Part shown: positions 36,612 through 45,668 of the stretch, piece after piece | How the letters are laid out: each line of letters begins with the position of its first letter | How positions within the stretch are numbered: the first letter of the stretch is position 1 | Source of the DNA: Winslowiella toletana | Lineage (GTDB): Bacteria; Pseudomonadota; Gammaproteobacteria; Enterobacterales; Enterobacteriaceae | Direction of reading: 5' to 3' | NCBI RefSeq assembly: GCF_017875465.1 | Contig: NZ_JAGGMQ010000001.1 | Location: 4,960,001 to 5,024,000, forward strand | Length of the DNA: 64,000 nt | Notes under the pieces: generated by a model | Database searches by the model: none | What the model was told of the DNA's origin: nothing | The model's input: only the letters and a program-made list of their open reading frames with translations | Translations under genes and position numbers: made by a program

Positions 36612-36811
36612 TTATTTTTCTCCATAGTGTCATACCTGGCCCGCCCGGTAATAAGCTCACTTGCCGTAAAAGCGGTAAGCATGATTTATATCAAACCAGC
36701 ATGTTGTGTTTGTATGAGTATTTATCATGATAGTATGCAAAAAATGCGCGGCAAAACACCCCTGAAAGCGATACTTTTCCGGATATCGACTTTTTACCGG
36801 GGAATTAACAC

Positions 36812-37078
36812 GTGGAAGTGCACACTTTTGTGGGCTTAATTGGGGTATTCTGCTACCTGCTGGCGTATGCACTGGTGCAGATGAGGAAATTGCTAATCAG
36901 CTCAGACAGTTATGCTGTTCTCAATATTATTGGTGGTGTTTTTGGCTTGTATTCTCTGAGCCATGACTTTAATCTTGCAGCCTGTATTTCGCAAACCATG
37001 TGGTTAATTTTCACCCTGATCGGTATGCATGCTTCGAGAAAAAGACGTTATGCCGAAAAAAATACCCATCAGTTTTAA
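36812..37078 (+). CDS. small membrane protein, CBU_0592-like
   Basis: 88 residues from a GTG with GGGGAATT upstream. Three predicted membrane helices: VGLIGVFCYLLAYALV, AVLNIIGGVFGLYSLSH and ISQTMWLIFTLIGMHAS, then a basic tail. This layout matches the small CBU_0592-type membrane proteins widespread in proteobacteria, of unknown function. Single gene, with a hairpin 80 bases after its stop. The 200 bases between it and the divergent binding-protein gene hold no other gene that I can support. Confidence 0.75.
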   Translation: MEVHTFVGLIGVFCYLLAYALVQMRKLLISSDSYAVLNIIGGVFGLYSLSHDFNLAACISQTMWLIFTLIGMHASRKRRYAEKNTHQF

Positions 37079-37157
37079 ATGGTTTTAAACCGGGTTCATC
37101 ATTGGCAAAAAAATATATTCTTCAGATAATCTCAGCCCCCGCTAAAAAATAATACCA

Positions 37158-37176
37158 CCGGTCATATAATGACCGG
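37158..37176. terminator. hairpin between the small membrane gene and the converging LysR gene
   Basis: Perfect arms CCGGTCAT and ATGACCGG with a 3-base loop. On the minus strand it is followed after a few bases by TTATTTTTT, so it best serves the LysR gene; on the plus strand AATTTAT follows. Confidence 0.6.
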
Positions 37177-37212
37177 AATTTATAGCGGGGATGATCATAT
37201 GATTTTCTTATA

Positions 37213-38112
37213 TTACTCTTTTAGCGATAACTGCAGCCATTCAACCAACCGACGAATAACCGGACGGGTAAATCGTTCCTGCGGGATCAGTAAATAACAT
37301 TTACCGTCGACCGCCAGTTTATCCGTATGGGCGGGCACCAGTTCACCGCGATTAATATAATCCTGTACCAGTCCTTCCCAGCCAAGCAAAATGCCGTCCC
37401 CCTGCACTGCCGCCTGCACCAGAAAGGGGTAATTGTTGGCCCGCCATGTCAGGCGCGGAAAAAAGCTCGCCACATCCTGTGCGCCAAACCAGTCGCGCCA
37501 GCCGGTCCATTCCCGTTGCGGATCGTCCTGAATCAGCAGCGTATGGTTTAACAGCTGCTCAGCATCGGCAAGGGGTTGCTGAGTGGCAAGGTAGCCGGGG
37601 GCGCACATCGGGTAACAGACTTCATCAAACAGCGGAATGGCCTGGTATCCGGGCGGCGCTGTGCGCAGATAATAGATCGCCAGGTCAAACTCGGAGGATT
37701 TCAGTTCGGCAAAGCTGTCGGAGATTTTCATTCGAATTTGCAGCTCGGGCATTTGACGCCGCATGGCGGATAAGCGCGGCGAGAGCCATAACGATCCCAT
37801 TGCGCTGGTGCAGGCCAGCGTCACTTGCGGTAAACCATTCCAGCCCATCACTTCAGCGGTGGCCTGCGAAATTTCCGCCAGCTGCTTGCGGATCTGCGCC
37901 GCATAGCCTTCGCCGCGTGGGGTCAGTATGACCCGGCGCTGGGTGCGCTGAAAAAGCTTACAGCCCAGCATCTCTTCCAGCTGAATAATCTGGCGACTGA
38001 TGGCGCTCTGCGTCAGGCTCAGCTCGTCCGCCGCACGGGAAAAGCTGCAGTAGCGGGCGACACACTCGAAAGCGATCAGGGTGTTTAACGGCGGTAGTGG
38101 TTCTATCTGCAT
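37213..38112 (-). CDS. LysR-family regulator (GcvA-like)
   Basis: 299 residues from MQIEPLPPLNTLIAFE (ATG at 38112); the frame is open further upstream without family character. Winged helix: FECVARYCSFSRAADELSLTQSAISRQIIQLEEMLGCKLFQRTQRRVILTPRG begins at about residue 13. The substrate domain (YYLRTAPPGYQAIPLFDEVCYPMCAPGYL) is of the GcvA/AmpR type. No obvious divergent partner: upstream lies the pair of small membrane genes in the same direction. Target unknown. Confidence 0.88.
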   Translation of the reverse strand: MQIEPLPPLNTLIAFECVARYCSFSRAADELSLTQSAISRQIIQLEEMLGCKLFQRTQRRVILTPRGEGYAAQIRKQLAEISQATAEVMGWNGLPQVTLACTSAMGSLWLSPRLSAMRRQMPELQIRMKISDSFAELKSSEFDLAIYYLRTAPPGYQAIPLFDEVCYPMCAPGYLATQQPLADAEQLLNHTLLIQDDPQREWTGWRDWFGAQDVASFFPRLTWRANNYPFLVQAAVQGDGILLGWEGLVQDYINRGELVPAHTDKLAVDGKCYLLIPQERFTRPVIRRLVEWLQLSLKE

Positions 38113-38244
38113 AAAAGTGACATCAGGACACGGTAAGCATGGGTGGGTTATCATGCCGTGAACGGCGGCGTCCAGCAATTCACATTTGCATAACATCCTC
38201 GCCCATTGCTGAGTTTCTCACTCTCCAGCAGGCAAACAGGCAAA

Positions 38245-38607
38245 TTACTGTCCCCGTTCAACCCGGTGCTGAATCTCAGGCTTTGGCACTATGGCGCTGA
38301 CAGAAACCATAAAACAGATGATCGAGGATAATATTAGTGGAAAAGCGAATACGTCCTCCTGCCTGAGAGGATTTTCCAGATCAAAAATAATCACCACAAA
38401 AAACAGGCTGGTAGCAAACGTTGATGATGAACAGACCGTGCTCATTTTATATTGCAGGTTGACCAGCGAAAATCGCGGCGTTGCGGTTGAAAATACATCC
38501 CAAATAATATGCACCAGCAGATAAGCGATGCAGATTATAAAGTAGAACTTTGTTAGCTCAGCATTGGTTTGCGGAAGATACCAATGGGTTTCGGCGAGTA
38601 ACGGCAA
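38245..38607 (-). CDS. small membrane protein of unknown function
   Basis: About 120 residues from a TTG at 38607, 1 base after the stop of the preceding small gene, with AAGGGG upstream inside that gene. Hydrophobic segments: FYFIICIAYLLVHIIW, FATSLFFVVIIF, and FPLILSSIICFMVSVSAIV, so three membrane helices with a basic C-terminus (HRVERGQ). I do not recognise the family. Translational coupling to the 61-residue hydrophobic gene suggests they act together. Confidence 0.55.
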   Translation of the reverse strand: MPLLAETHWYLPQTNAELTKFYFIICIAYLLVHIIWDVFSTATPRFSLVNLQYKMSTVCSSSTFATSLFFVVIIFDLENPLRQEDVFAFPLILSSIICFMVSVSAIVPKPEIQHRVERGQ

Positions 38608-38608
38608 T

Positions 38609-38794
38609 TTATTTTACCAACCCCTTTAAAACCAGCACCACCGCCAGTACCGCGCCAGCTGCGGCACAGAGATAAGCCATTTCAGTGGTGACGTTTAATG
38701 AAGGGATTATCATCGACACGCCCCCCAGCAGCGCAAAGCCTAAACCGGCGCCACCGACCACTGATTTAGTTAGCATAATAATATCAAAACTCAT
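38609..38794 (-). CDS. 61-residue hydrophobic protein, holin-like in size
   Basis: The ATG at 38794 has an ideal AGGAGG seven bases upstream, which decides the start over an upstream Met at 38818. It encodes two membrane helices: SVVGGAGLGFALLGGVSMII and MAYLCAAAGAVLAVVLVLKGLVK. Size and layout resemble small holins or toxin-like membrane peptides, but no lysis gene or phage gene is near. It heads a two-gene leftward unit. Function unknown. Confidence 0.6.
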   Translation of the reverse strand: MSFDIIMLTKSVVGGAGLGFALLGGVSMIIPSLNVTTEMAYLCAAAGAVLAVVLVLKGLVK

Positions 38795-38995
38795 TATAAC
38801 CTCCTGAATATCAAGCATAAGCCATCCTGACCCTCAGGGATATTACTTAAATTCTGACCATTTTCAATAGCGGAACAGAGAGTAAAACGTGTAAATATTT
38901 GTAGGTGAAAACCCGATATCTGTGGTTTTAATTTAAAGCTGCCAATATAAGTTTCGAGAACGTCAACCACTAATCCAGTGCCCGAGGGGAATACC

Positions 38996-39724
38996 ATGCT
39001 TATTGCACAAATAACCGATATTCATGCGGCACCTGATAATGACAATCTTGCGCGTTTACAGCGTGTCATAAACTGGATTATCACGGTTAAACCCGATCTT
39101 TTGGTGGTCACCGGCGATCTGACCGATAATGGCTGGTATGAAGGATATCGGGCAATTGAAACCGAGCTACAGCGCGCACAATGCCGCTATCTGGTGCTGC
39201 CGGGCAATTCTGATGATAAGCAAATGATGCGTGATTGTCTGCAAGCCGCAGTGCACTGGCGTTCAGATACCGCGCTTCACTTTAGTGAGGTCGTAAATGG
39301 TTTTCCGGTTATCGGGATTGATACCACAATCGATGGCGAAGCCCGCGGCGATATTACCCGACATCTGCAATGGCTGGCGACAGAACTGAATAAAAGCACC
39401 CAGCCCGCGCTGCTGTTTATGCATCACCATATTTTTCCCTGTGGCATCGAACCGCTTGATGAGGTTATCTGCACAGGCGCAACAGAACTTAGCCAGCTGA
39501 TGGCCAGCTGCAACACGCCGCCGCTGGCCATTTGTAGCGGTCATATCCATCGCAGTATGGCCGCGATGCTCGGCGGGGTGCCCGCTTACATTTGCGGTTC
39601 TGTCTGTCCGGCCAATCCATTAATGCTGGATAAGCAACGCGTTCCACCGGTAACCGATCCTGCGGCGCTGATGATATATGATTTGAGTAAAGGCTATCCG
39701 GTGAGTAGCCATATCAGTGTGTAA
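38996..39724 (+). CDS. CpdA-like metallophosphoesterase with altered GNHD motif
   Basis: 242 residues from the ATG at 38996, preceded by GAGGGGA. Metallophosphoesterase fold of the cyclic nucleotide phosphodiesterase (class III) type: D8-x-H10 in ITDIH, GDLTDN (40-45), LVLPGNSDD (67-74), MHHH (142-145) and SGHIHRS (181-187). Most metal ligands are present, but the usual GNHD histidine, which contacts the phosphate during catalysis, is Ser72. The enzyme may be less active or use another substrate. Cytoplasmic. Single gene; its 3' side meets the terminator of the converging chemoreceptor. Confidence 0.85.
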   Translation: MLIAQITDIHAAPDNDNLARLQRVINWIITVKPDLLVVTGDLTDNGWYEGYRAIETELQRAQCRYLVLPGNSDDKQMMRDCLQAAVHWRSDTALHFSEVVNGFPVIGIDTTIDGEARGDITRHLQWLATELNKSTQPALLFMHHHIFPCGIEPLDEVICTGATELSQLMASCNTPPLAICSGHIHRSMAAMLGGVPAYICGSVCPANPLMLDKQRVPPVTDPAALMIYDLSKGYPVSSHISV

Positions 39725-39749
39725 GCTGGTTTAAATCGGTGCAAAAAAA

Positions 39750-39776
39750 AAGCGCTTAGCAGAGTACTAAGCGCTT
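39750..39776 (-). terminator. terminator of the chemoreceptor gene
   Basis: Perfect 10-bp arms AAGCGCTTAG and CTAAGCGCTT with a 7-base loop. On the minus strand the stem runs into a stretch of nine T. It lies 20 bases past the chemoreceptor stop. Confidence 0.9.
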
Positions 39777-39795
39777 AGCGGATTAATTTAACCGA

Positions 39796-41442
39796 TTAGA
39801 ACGAACTCCAGTTTTCACCTGAATCAGCCAGCACCAGATTTTTCTTTGGCGCTGACTTCGCCGTACTCATCGTCGCCGCCGGACGGGTAACCGCGCTATC
39901 GCCCTGCACTTTAAATGCGCTGACCAGATTGCTCAGCGTTGCCGCCTGTTCCTGCAGAGATTGAGAAGCCGCAGACGCCTCTTCAACCAGCGCGGCGTTT
40001 TGCTGGGTGACGGAATCCATCTGCCCAACTGCCAGATGTACCTGCTCAATCCCCTGGCTCTGTTCTGCCGTTGCCGCCGCCATTTCGCCGACAATATCCG
40101 CAACCTGGCGAATCGATCCCTGCACTTTGGACATATTCTCGCCAACATCCGCCGCCTGTACCGAACCACTGGCCACCAGTTGTGAAGAGGTAATAATCAG
40201 ATCCTTAATCTCTTTCGCGGCAGTGGATGAACGCTGCGCCAGATTGCGCACCTCACTGGCCACCACGGCAAAGCCACGCCCCTGCTCACCGGCGCGAGCG
40301 GCTTCAACGGCTGCGTTCAGCGCCAGGATATTGGTCTGGAACGCAATGCCTTCAATCAGGCCGGTAATATCAGAAATTTTCGCCGAACTGCTTCTGATAT
40401 TTTCCATGGTGCCGACCATCGCCGCGACCGAGTTGCCGCTGCTCAGCGCCAGCTCATTGGCGCTGCTGGCCAGCATGCTGGCCTGTCTGGCGTTTTCAGC
40501 ATTCAGTTTCACGGTGTCGTTTAGTGTGCTCATACTGGCTGAAGTCTGCTCCAGTGATGCCGCCTGCTCTTCGGTACGCGCCGAAAGGTCTTCGTTGCCC
40601 GCCGCGATTTGCGTCGACGCTGAACTCACCGACTGGGCCGACGAGGTTACTGACGCCAGCACGCCGGAAACGCGCGAGGTCAGGTGGTTAAATGCTGTCG
40701 CCGTTTTACCAATCTCATCCTGACGCGCACTGTCTGCCTGCAGGGTCAGATCAAGGGTTTCACTGACATTTTCCATCACGCGCTGAATACTGTTAAGGCT
40801 GTTACGCACGTTAAAGATGGTTCTGAACGCCAGTGCGCCAACCAGTAAAATCACCAGTACCGCAGCGACTAACATTCCCCAAAATGTGGAAGAATAGATG
40901 GCGGTATTCTGCTTGCGCAGCTCATCACCAATATCAATATTCAGCTGGATCTGGCGGTTTAATTCATCAATGGTTTTACGCACCGCTGCACCGACACCAT
41001 TATCACTTTTAATGGTATTCAGGCTGGCAACATCATCGTGCGCGCGTGAAGCAGCGATAAAGTCGGGTAATGCAGACTCAACAGCAGCGATATTTTTAAA
41101 CGCATCCTCAGTCATGGCTTTATCCTGGTCGCTGGAGATATCATGTGCCATATAATATTCGGTCTGTGATTTTAACTGACCAATCAGATCGCTAATGCGT
41201 TTTTCAATATCGGCCTGCATACCACTGTCAGCCGTCCCTTTATGTTCGTAAATCGCTATTCTCAGCTGATTACTGGTGCTGATGGATTTATTCAGATCTT
41301 TAATACTCGGGATCGAATTCATCTGCACATATTCAAATCTGTCCTGAAAACCGGTAATCACATACAGTGAAACCGCTGTCAGGGTACAGAGAGACAGTGC
41401 CAGCAAGGTAAAAATAAAAAACAGTCTTTTGGTGATTGTCAT
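39796..41442 (-). CDS. methyl-accepting chemotaxis protein
   Basis: 548 residues. Membrane helix at about 7-28, periplasmic four-helix-bundle sensor (about 30-190, with [17 protein letters not shown]), second membrane helix (about 190-212, [18 protein letters not shown]), HAMP (213-265), and signalling domain with the conserved hairpin tip [42 protein letters not shown]. The C-terminus ends NWSSF, a variant of the NWETF pentapeptide that tethers CheR and CheB, so this is a major-type receptor able to adapt. The sensor type resembles Tar/Tsr; the ligand is unknown. A sigma-28-like promoter upstream links it to flagellar control. Confidence 0.94.
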   Translation of the reverse strand: MTITKRLFFIFTLLALSLCTLTAVSLYVITGFQDRFEYVQMNSIPSIKDLNKSISTSNQLRIAIYEHKGTADSGMQADIEKRISDLIGQLKSQTEYYMAHDISSDQDKAMTEDAFKNIAAVESALPDFIAASRAHDDVASLNTIKSDNGVGAAVRKTIDELNRQIQLNIDIGDELRKQNTAIYSSTFWGMLVAAVLVILLVGALAFRTIFNVRNSLNSIQRVMENVSETLDLTLQADSARQDEIGKTATAFNHLTSRVSGVLASVTSSAQSVSSASTQIAAGNEDLSARTEEQAASLEQTSASMSTLNDTVKLNAENARQASMLASSANELALSSGNSVAAMVGTMENIRSSSAKISDITGLIEGIAFQTNILALNAAVEAARAGEQGRGFAVVASEVRNLAQRSSTAAKEIKDLIITSSQLVASGSVQAADVGENMSKVQGSIRQVADIVGEMAAATAEQSQGIEQVHLAVGQMDSVTQQNAALVEEASAASQSLQEQAATLSNLVSAFKVQGDSAVTRPAATMSTAKSAPKKNLVLADSGENWSSF

Positions 41443-41574
41443 GCTAACCCTCGATTCTTATTTAGTTTTTGGACGCGAGCGATCGCGTTATCCCTGATTT
41501 TTAATGAGAAAGACTTAACATAGGGGCTGGATGCAGGCCGGTAATCACCTCAGTAAACTTTCACTTAATGTGAG

Positions 41575-41602
41575 TTATCGGTAAAGATGATTCAGGGCTT
41601 TA
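41575..41602 (-). promoter_or_regulatory. sigma-28 (FliA)-like promoter of the chemoreceptor gene
   Basis: Reading the minus strand, TAAA (41602-41599), a 16-base spacer and ACCGATAA (41582-41575) match the flagellar consensus TAAA-N15-GCCGATAA with one -10 mismatch and one extra spacer base. It is about 130 bases before the start codon. Confidence 0.6.
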
Positions 41603-41691
41603 AGCATTAATTTTTACTGGCAGGACTTGCTAATTTTATGGTGTGCAGACGCTGAGGGTTATAACGAAATTAGCGGCTTTAAAAACAAAAA

Positions 41692-41715
41692 AAAGCCCGG
41701 ACAATGCCGGGCTTT
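41692..41715 (-). terminator. terminator of gcd
   Basis: Perfect arms AAAGCCCGG and CCGGGCTTT with a 6-base loop, followed on the minus strand by a T run (TTTTTTTTG). It is 26 bases past the gcd stop. Confidence 0.88.
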
Positions 41716-41740
41716 ACAGAGTATTCGCTAGCGTCAGCGA

Positions 41741-44128
41741 TTATTTTTTCAGGCGGAAAGCGACTACCGCATCACCGGCGGTGGTGCCCAGTGAGCCATG
41801 ACCACCGGCCGCAATCACCACATACTGCTGGTTATCCGTGCCGAGATAGGTGGACGGCGTTGCCTGGCCACCAGCTGGCAGCTCGGTTTGCCACAGCATT
41901 TCGCCGCTGTTGATATCGTAAGCGCGGAAGAAGTTATCCGCTGTCGCGCCATGGAATACCACATCACCGGCGGTCACTAACGGTCCGCCATGCGCCACCA
42001 TCCCCATCGGGAAGCCAATCGGGAAACGACCCGGCAGGAAAGAGGTTTTCAGGTTTTTAGTGTTACCGACGCGACGCAGCCATTCGGTTTTACCGGTCGT
42101 CAGATCAACGCCCACCATACGGCCCCACGGTGGCGCAATACATGGAATCCCCAGGCTGGAAGCCAGCTGCTGGATATGAATGGCATAATCGCCTTCAAAG
42201 TTTTCATTCCAGTAAGGTGTGCCATCTTTGGTAAACAGACGCTTATCCGCGGTTTCTGGCGTACGCTTAATCAGGTTGTACTTGTAAGCCAGACGTACCG
42301 GCGAGGCGATCAGAATCTGACGCTCCGGGTCGATAGCCACTGAACCCCAGTTAAACACGCCAATATTGCCCGGGAAGATAATCGAGCCTTGCTCGGTTGC
42401 CGGTGTCCATGGATTGCCGTCATAACGCAAAGATTTAAAGTCGATACGACAGGCCATCTGATCGAATGGCGTCAGACCCCACATCGATTTTTCACTTAGC
42501 GGATCAGGAATAAAGTTCAGTTTTGACACCGGCTGCGTGGCGGAGAATTTCTCGCCCTTCACGCCGCCTTCTGTGGACACATCCACCTGATTAATCGGAT
42601 ATACCGCCTGACCAGTCAGACGATTCAGCACAAACAGGTTGCCGGTTTTGGTCGGTAAAACGACCACCGGCTGTTTGCTGCCCTGATAATCAATATCCAG
42701 CAGAGAAGGCTGTGACGGATTATCACGGTCCCACAAATCGTGTTTCGATGACTGGAAGCGCCATTTAAAGGTACCGGTATTCAGATCCAGCGCCACCAGA
42801 GTATCGCGGAACTTTTCGGTATTGCTGTCAGGGTTACGCTCAATTCCCAGCTCATCCGGGGAAGCATTACCAAACGGCACATACACCAGGCCATTTTTCA
42901 CATCGGCGCTCAGGGTGCCCCAGGCAACCGGTGTATCCTGCGGATAATTCTGGTCAGCGGCAATTGGCTGGGTTTTTTCCGGGTTCGCCGGATCAAAATT
43001 CCATACCAGACGACCGGTGATAGCGTCATAAGCGCGGATCACACCCGATGGGTTACCGGCGTTATAGCCGTTATCCATCACTGAACCGCCGACGATAACC
43101 AGATTACCGGCCACCAGCGGCGCAGCAGTCTGCATCAGTGCATGCGGGCGAATAGTGCCCATATTGGCACGTAAATCCACCACACCATTATTACCGAAGT
43201 CTGCACACAGTTTGCCGCTGTCAGCATCCAGCGCAATCAGTCTGGCATCGGTGCTGGCGTTAAAGATACGTTTACGGCACAGCGCAGGGTTCTGCAATGC
43301 TGGCTGAGCGTTAGCTTCAGCGGATGGCGTGGCAACCGGTGCCTGATAGTAGCTGACGCCACGACAGGTCTGGTGTTGTTGCAGATAAGAACGATCTTTT
43401 TCCGGCTGATATTTCCACTTCAGTTCGCCGGTTTCCGGATTTAACGCGTGCACTTCATTATGCGGCGTACATAAATAGACGGTATCGTTCACCTTGAGCG
43501 GCGTGGCTTCAAAGGTGTATTCGGTCGCATCTTTATCGGCATCACGCACATCACCGGTGTGATAAGTCCAGGCCACTTCCAGATTATTGACATTATCTTT
43601 GGTGATCTGTTTTAACGCGGAGAAACGCAAACCGTTGGTGGTGCCGCCGTAAGCGGTCCAGTCATTCTGCGCGACTTCAGTGTCGGTAGCGTTACGTTTA
43701 GTGGTGATGTTGCCCTTCTGTGGATAGGGATCATAGAACATCAGTCCAATCACCACCGCAATAATAATCACCACGGTGCCGCCGAGGAAAGGATGGAATG
43801 ACCGTTTTTCTGCTTTATACAGCGGACGTACCACCCATGGCAGCGCCAGCCAGACGCCGATAACGCCAATCAGATCGCCACGTGGGATCCATTGCCATTT
43901 ATCGAAGCCGACTTCATAGATCATCCATGCCAGCACGATCCACATCAGCACTGCATAAATGGTTAAAGCCACTTTCTTGTTTTTAAACAGGAAAATAGCC
44001 GTAATCAGTAAACCGATTGCCATAATGGCGTAAAATGGCGTACCGCCAATCAGCAGCAGTCGTCCACCCATGTAGAGCATAGCAATACCAATAATTGCTA
44101 TAACAATACTCGTTAATTTGTTAATCAT
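41741..44128 (-). CDS. gcd: membrane-bound PQQ-dependent glucose dehydrogenase
   Basis: 795 residues, almost the same as E. coli Gcd (796). Five N-terminal membrane helices (residues 1 to about 140) anchor a periplasmic PQQ domain: NDWTAYGGTTNGLRFSALKQI starts the propeller, followed by repeated tryptophan-docking motifs (LKWKYQP, GTFKWRF, SGEMLWQTELPAGG), NASTDARLIALDADSGKLC, and the end region GHGSLGTTAGDAVVAFRL. It oxidises glucose to gluconolactone in the periplasm and passes electrons to ubiquinone. It needs PQQ and a divalent metal; the complete pqq operon is 9 kb away, so here the enzyme should be a working holoenzyme. Monocistronic with its own terminator; the 218 bases upstream are AT-rich promoter DNA. 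Confidence 0.97.
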   Translation of the reverse strand: MINKLTSIVIAIIGIAMLYMGGRLLLIGGTPFYAIMAIGLLITAIFLFKNKKVALTIYAVLMWIVLAWMIYEVGFDKWQWIPRGDLIGVIGVWLALPWVVRPLYKAEKRSFHPFLGGTVVIIIAVVIGLMFYDPYPQKGNITTKRNATDTEVAQNDWTAYGGTTNGLRFSALKQITKDNVNNLEVAWTYHTGDVRDADKDATEYTFEATPLKVNDTVYLCTPHNEVHALNPETGELKWKYQPEKDRSYLQQHQTCRGVSYYQAPVATPSAEANAQPALQNPALCRKRIFNASTDARLIALDADSGKLCADFGNNGVVDLRANMGTIRPHALMQTAAPLVAGNLVIVGGSVMDNGYNAGNPSGVIRAYDAITGRLVWNFDPANPEKTQPIAADQNYPQDTPVAWGTLSADVKNGLVYVPFGNASPDELGIERNPDSNTEKFRDTLVALDLNTGTFKWRFQSSKHDLWDRDNPSQPSLLDIDYQGSKQPVVVLPTKTGNLFVLNRLTGQAVYPINQVDVSTEGGVKGEKFSATQPVSKLNFIPDPLSEKSMWGLTPFDQMACRIDFKSLRYDGNPWTPATEQGSIIFPGNIGVFNWGSVAIDPERQILIASPVRLAYKYNLIKRTPETADKRLFTKDGTPYWNENFEGDYAIHIQQLASSLGIPCIAPPWGRMVGVDLTTGKTEWLRRVGNTKNLKTSFLPGRFPIGFPMGMVAHGGPLVTAGDVVFHGATADNFFRAYDINSGEMLWQTELPAGGQATPSTYLGTDNQQYVVIAAGGHGSLGTTAGDAVVAFRLKK

Positions 44129-44346
44129 CTGGTTCTCTCAAAGTATACAAGCGGGCAAAGTTCGCCCTTACGAAACATTACATTTCAACAACGTAAATTT
44201 AACGAAAATACGATTGAAAAAAAACACTTTTTAATTTATGTATTTAGAGAAACTATTACGGTGCGTTAATAATTTTTCTGTAAATTGTTTCAGTCAGTAA
44301 AGAGAAAGGATAATTTGAAGAGTGTAGCTGTAGAATACAAAAGCGC

Positions 44347-44943
44347 TTAACTGGCGTCAGCATGATCGGTCGCGAACAGCCTGCTACCAAGGTCTCGCGC
44401 GCTTTGCAGATGGTTTTCTACCTGCTCCTGTAACAGCAGCGTTGAGCTTTTTACCGGCGCACCACAATAATCAAAAATACCGTGATCGACCTGAGTACGC
44501 ATCGCGACATCGTAACCGTGGCGCTGCCAGGTGCCACGGTCAGCAGCACCAATTGCCACAAGATGTACCGGAAGATGGCCCAGTTTTTTTACCACCCGGC
44601 CATCAGCCTCTTCATAAGCCCAGCCATTACTAAATACGCGTTCGATCCAGCCTTTCATTAACGCGGGCATTGACCACCAGTAAACCGGATAGACCAGTAC
44701 CAGTGCATCCGCGGCGTCAATGCGTTGCTGTTCGGCGATAACATCTGCCGGAAAAGCAGCCTGCCGGTTAAATGCGGCGATATCCGCCTTGCCAAAGCGG
44801 GGATCAAAACCGGCAGCCGCAAGGTCGGCAATTTCCGCGCTGTGAGTTACCGCGGACTGGCTGACGCCTGCAGCGATCTGCGCCGCCACAGCATGGGTAA
44901 GCGAAGCGGTAAGTGGATGAGCAACAACAATAAGTGCGTGCAT
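44347..44943 (-). CDS. NAD(P)H oxidoreductase, flavodoxin-like fold
   Basis: 198 residues from the ATG at 44943, preceded by AGGAGT. Flavodoxin_2 fold as in KefF, MdaB and NQO1: MHALIVVAHPLTASLTHAVA (FMN/FAD phosphate loop), the loop VLVYPVYWWSMPALMKGWIERVFSNGWAYEE, and the C-terminal GAADRGTWQRHGYD. It reduces quinones or nitro/azo compounds with NAD(P)H. Divergent from a TetR gene with two operator-like repeats between them, so it is probably an inducible detoxification enzyme. Confidence 0.9.
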   Translation of the reverse strand: MHALIVVAHPLTASLTHAVAAQIAAGVSQSAVTHSAEIADLAAAGFDPRFGKADIAAFNRQAAFPADVIAEQQRIDAADALVLVYPVYWWSMPALMKGWIERVFSNGWAYEEADGRVVKKLGHLPVHLVAIGAADRGTWQRHGYDVAMRTQVDHGIFDYCGAPVKSSTLLLQEQVENHLQSARDLGSRLFATDHADAS

Positions 44944-45002
44944 AAACAGGACTCCTGCTTGCTTGTGAAAGGCCAGCGGCGTAGCCTTATACCAACAGTA
45001 GA

Positions 45003-45028
45003 TTACCTTTAGTAACTTACCTTTGGTA
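45003..45028. promoter_or_regulatory. tandem operator-like repeats between oxidoreductase and TetR genes
   Basis: TTACCTTTAGTA (45003-45014) and TTACCTTTGGTA (45017-45028) are direct repeats with a 14-base period; the first is also a partial dyad (TTAC-N5-GTAA). They lie 8 bases before the TetR start and within the divergent promoter region, so they are the likely binding sites of that repressor. Confidence 0.55.
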
Positions 45029-45035
45029 TATAAGC

Positions 45036-45662
45036 ATGTCAACCCGTGAACCACAGCAGGCCGTTAAAGGCAATCAACCGCGTATTCGTTTAGCACGAGA
45101 GGATCGGCTCCAGCAGCTGCTGGAAGTTGCCTGGCAACTGATCCGCGCTGAAGGCAGCGAAGCCTTAACGCTGGGTCGGCTGGCGACGCAGGCTGGCGTG
45201 ACCAAGCCGGTGGTGTATGACCATTTTGGCACCAGGTCCGGCCTGTTTGCCGTGCTTTATCAGCAATATGACGCCAGCCAGACCGCGTTAATGGATGCGG
45301 CCTTTGCCCGCAGCGAGGCCACGCTGGCTGCCAGAGCTACGGTGATCGCCGTTTCTTACGTCGACTGTGTCTTGCACCAGGGGCGTGAAATTCAGGGGGT
45401 GATTGCTGCCCTGACCGGCACGCCGGAGCTGGAAAAGCTGAAGAATGAATATCAGAAACTGTTTATCAACAAGTGCCATGTGATTCTTGCGCCTTTTACC
45501 AATGGCGCCACCCTTCCCGCGGCGGCGCTGTGGGCGATGCTCGGCGCAGCTGAAGCTCTCTCCGGGGCCGCCGCCAGCGGTGAGATAACCCCCGGGGAGG
45601 CAAAAGATGAGCTGTTTGCCACCATTGTTGCGATGGTAGAAAGAAGCGCTGCGGCTGAATGA
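45036..45662 (+). CDS. TetR-family repressor of the adjacent oxidoreductase
   Basis: 208 residues. DNA-binding domain at about 24-70: QLLEVAWQLIRAEGSEALTLGRLATQAGVTKPVVYDHFGTRSGLFAVLY. The rest is an alanine-rich helical ligand domain. The start overlaps no upstream gene; a weak ribosome binding site is present because the operator repeats crowd it, which fits tight autoregulation. Converges on the ABC ATPase gene with a gap of only 6 bases and no visible terminator. Confidence 0.9.
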   Translation: MSTREPQQAVKGNQPRIRLAREDRLQQLLEVAWQLIRAEGSEALTLGRLATQAGVTKPVVYDHFGTRSGLFAVLYQQYDASQTALMDAAFARSEATLAARATVIAVSYVDCVLHQGREIQGVIAALTGTPELEKLKNEYQKLFINKCHVILAPFTNGATLPAAALWAMLGAAEALSGAAASGEITPGEAKDELFATIVAMVERSAAAE

Positions 45663-45668
45663 TGGCTG

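Noticed and set aside
36627..36839. 70-codon plus-strand frame before the small membrane protein
   Set aside because: No domain or ribosome binding site; it overlaps the GTG start region of the better supported gene at 36812.
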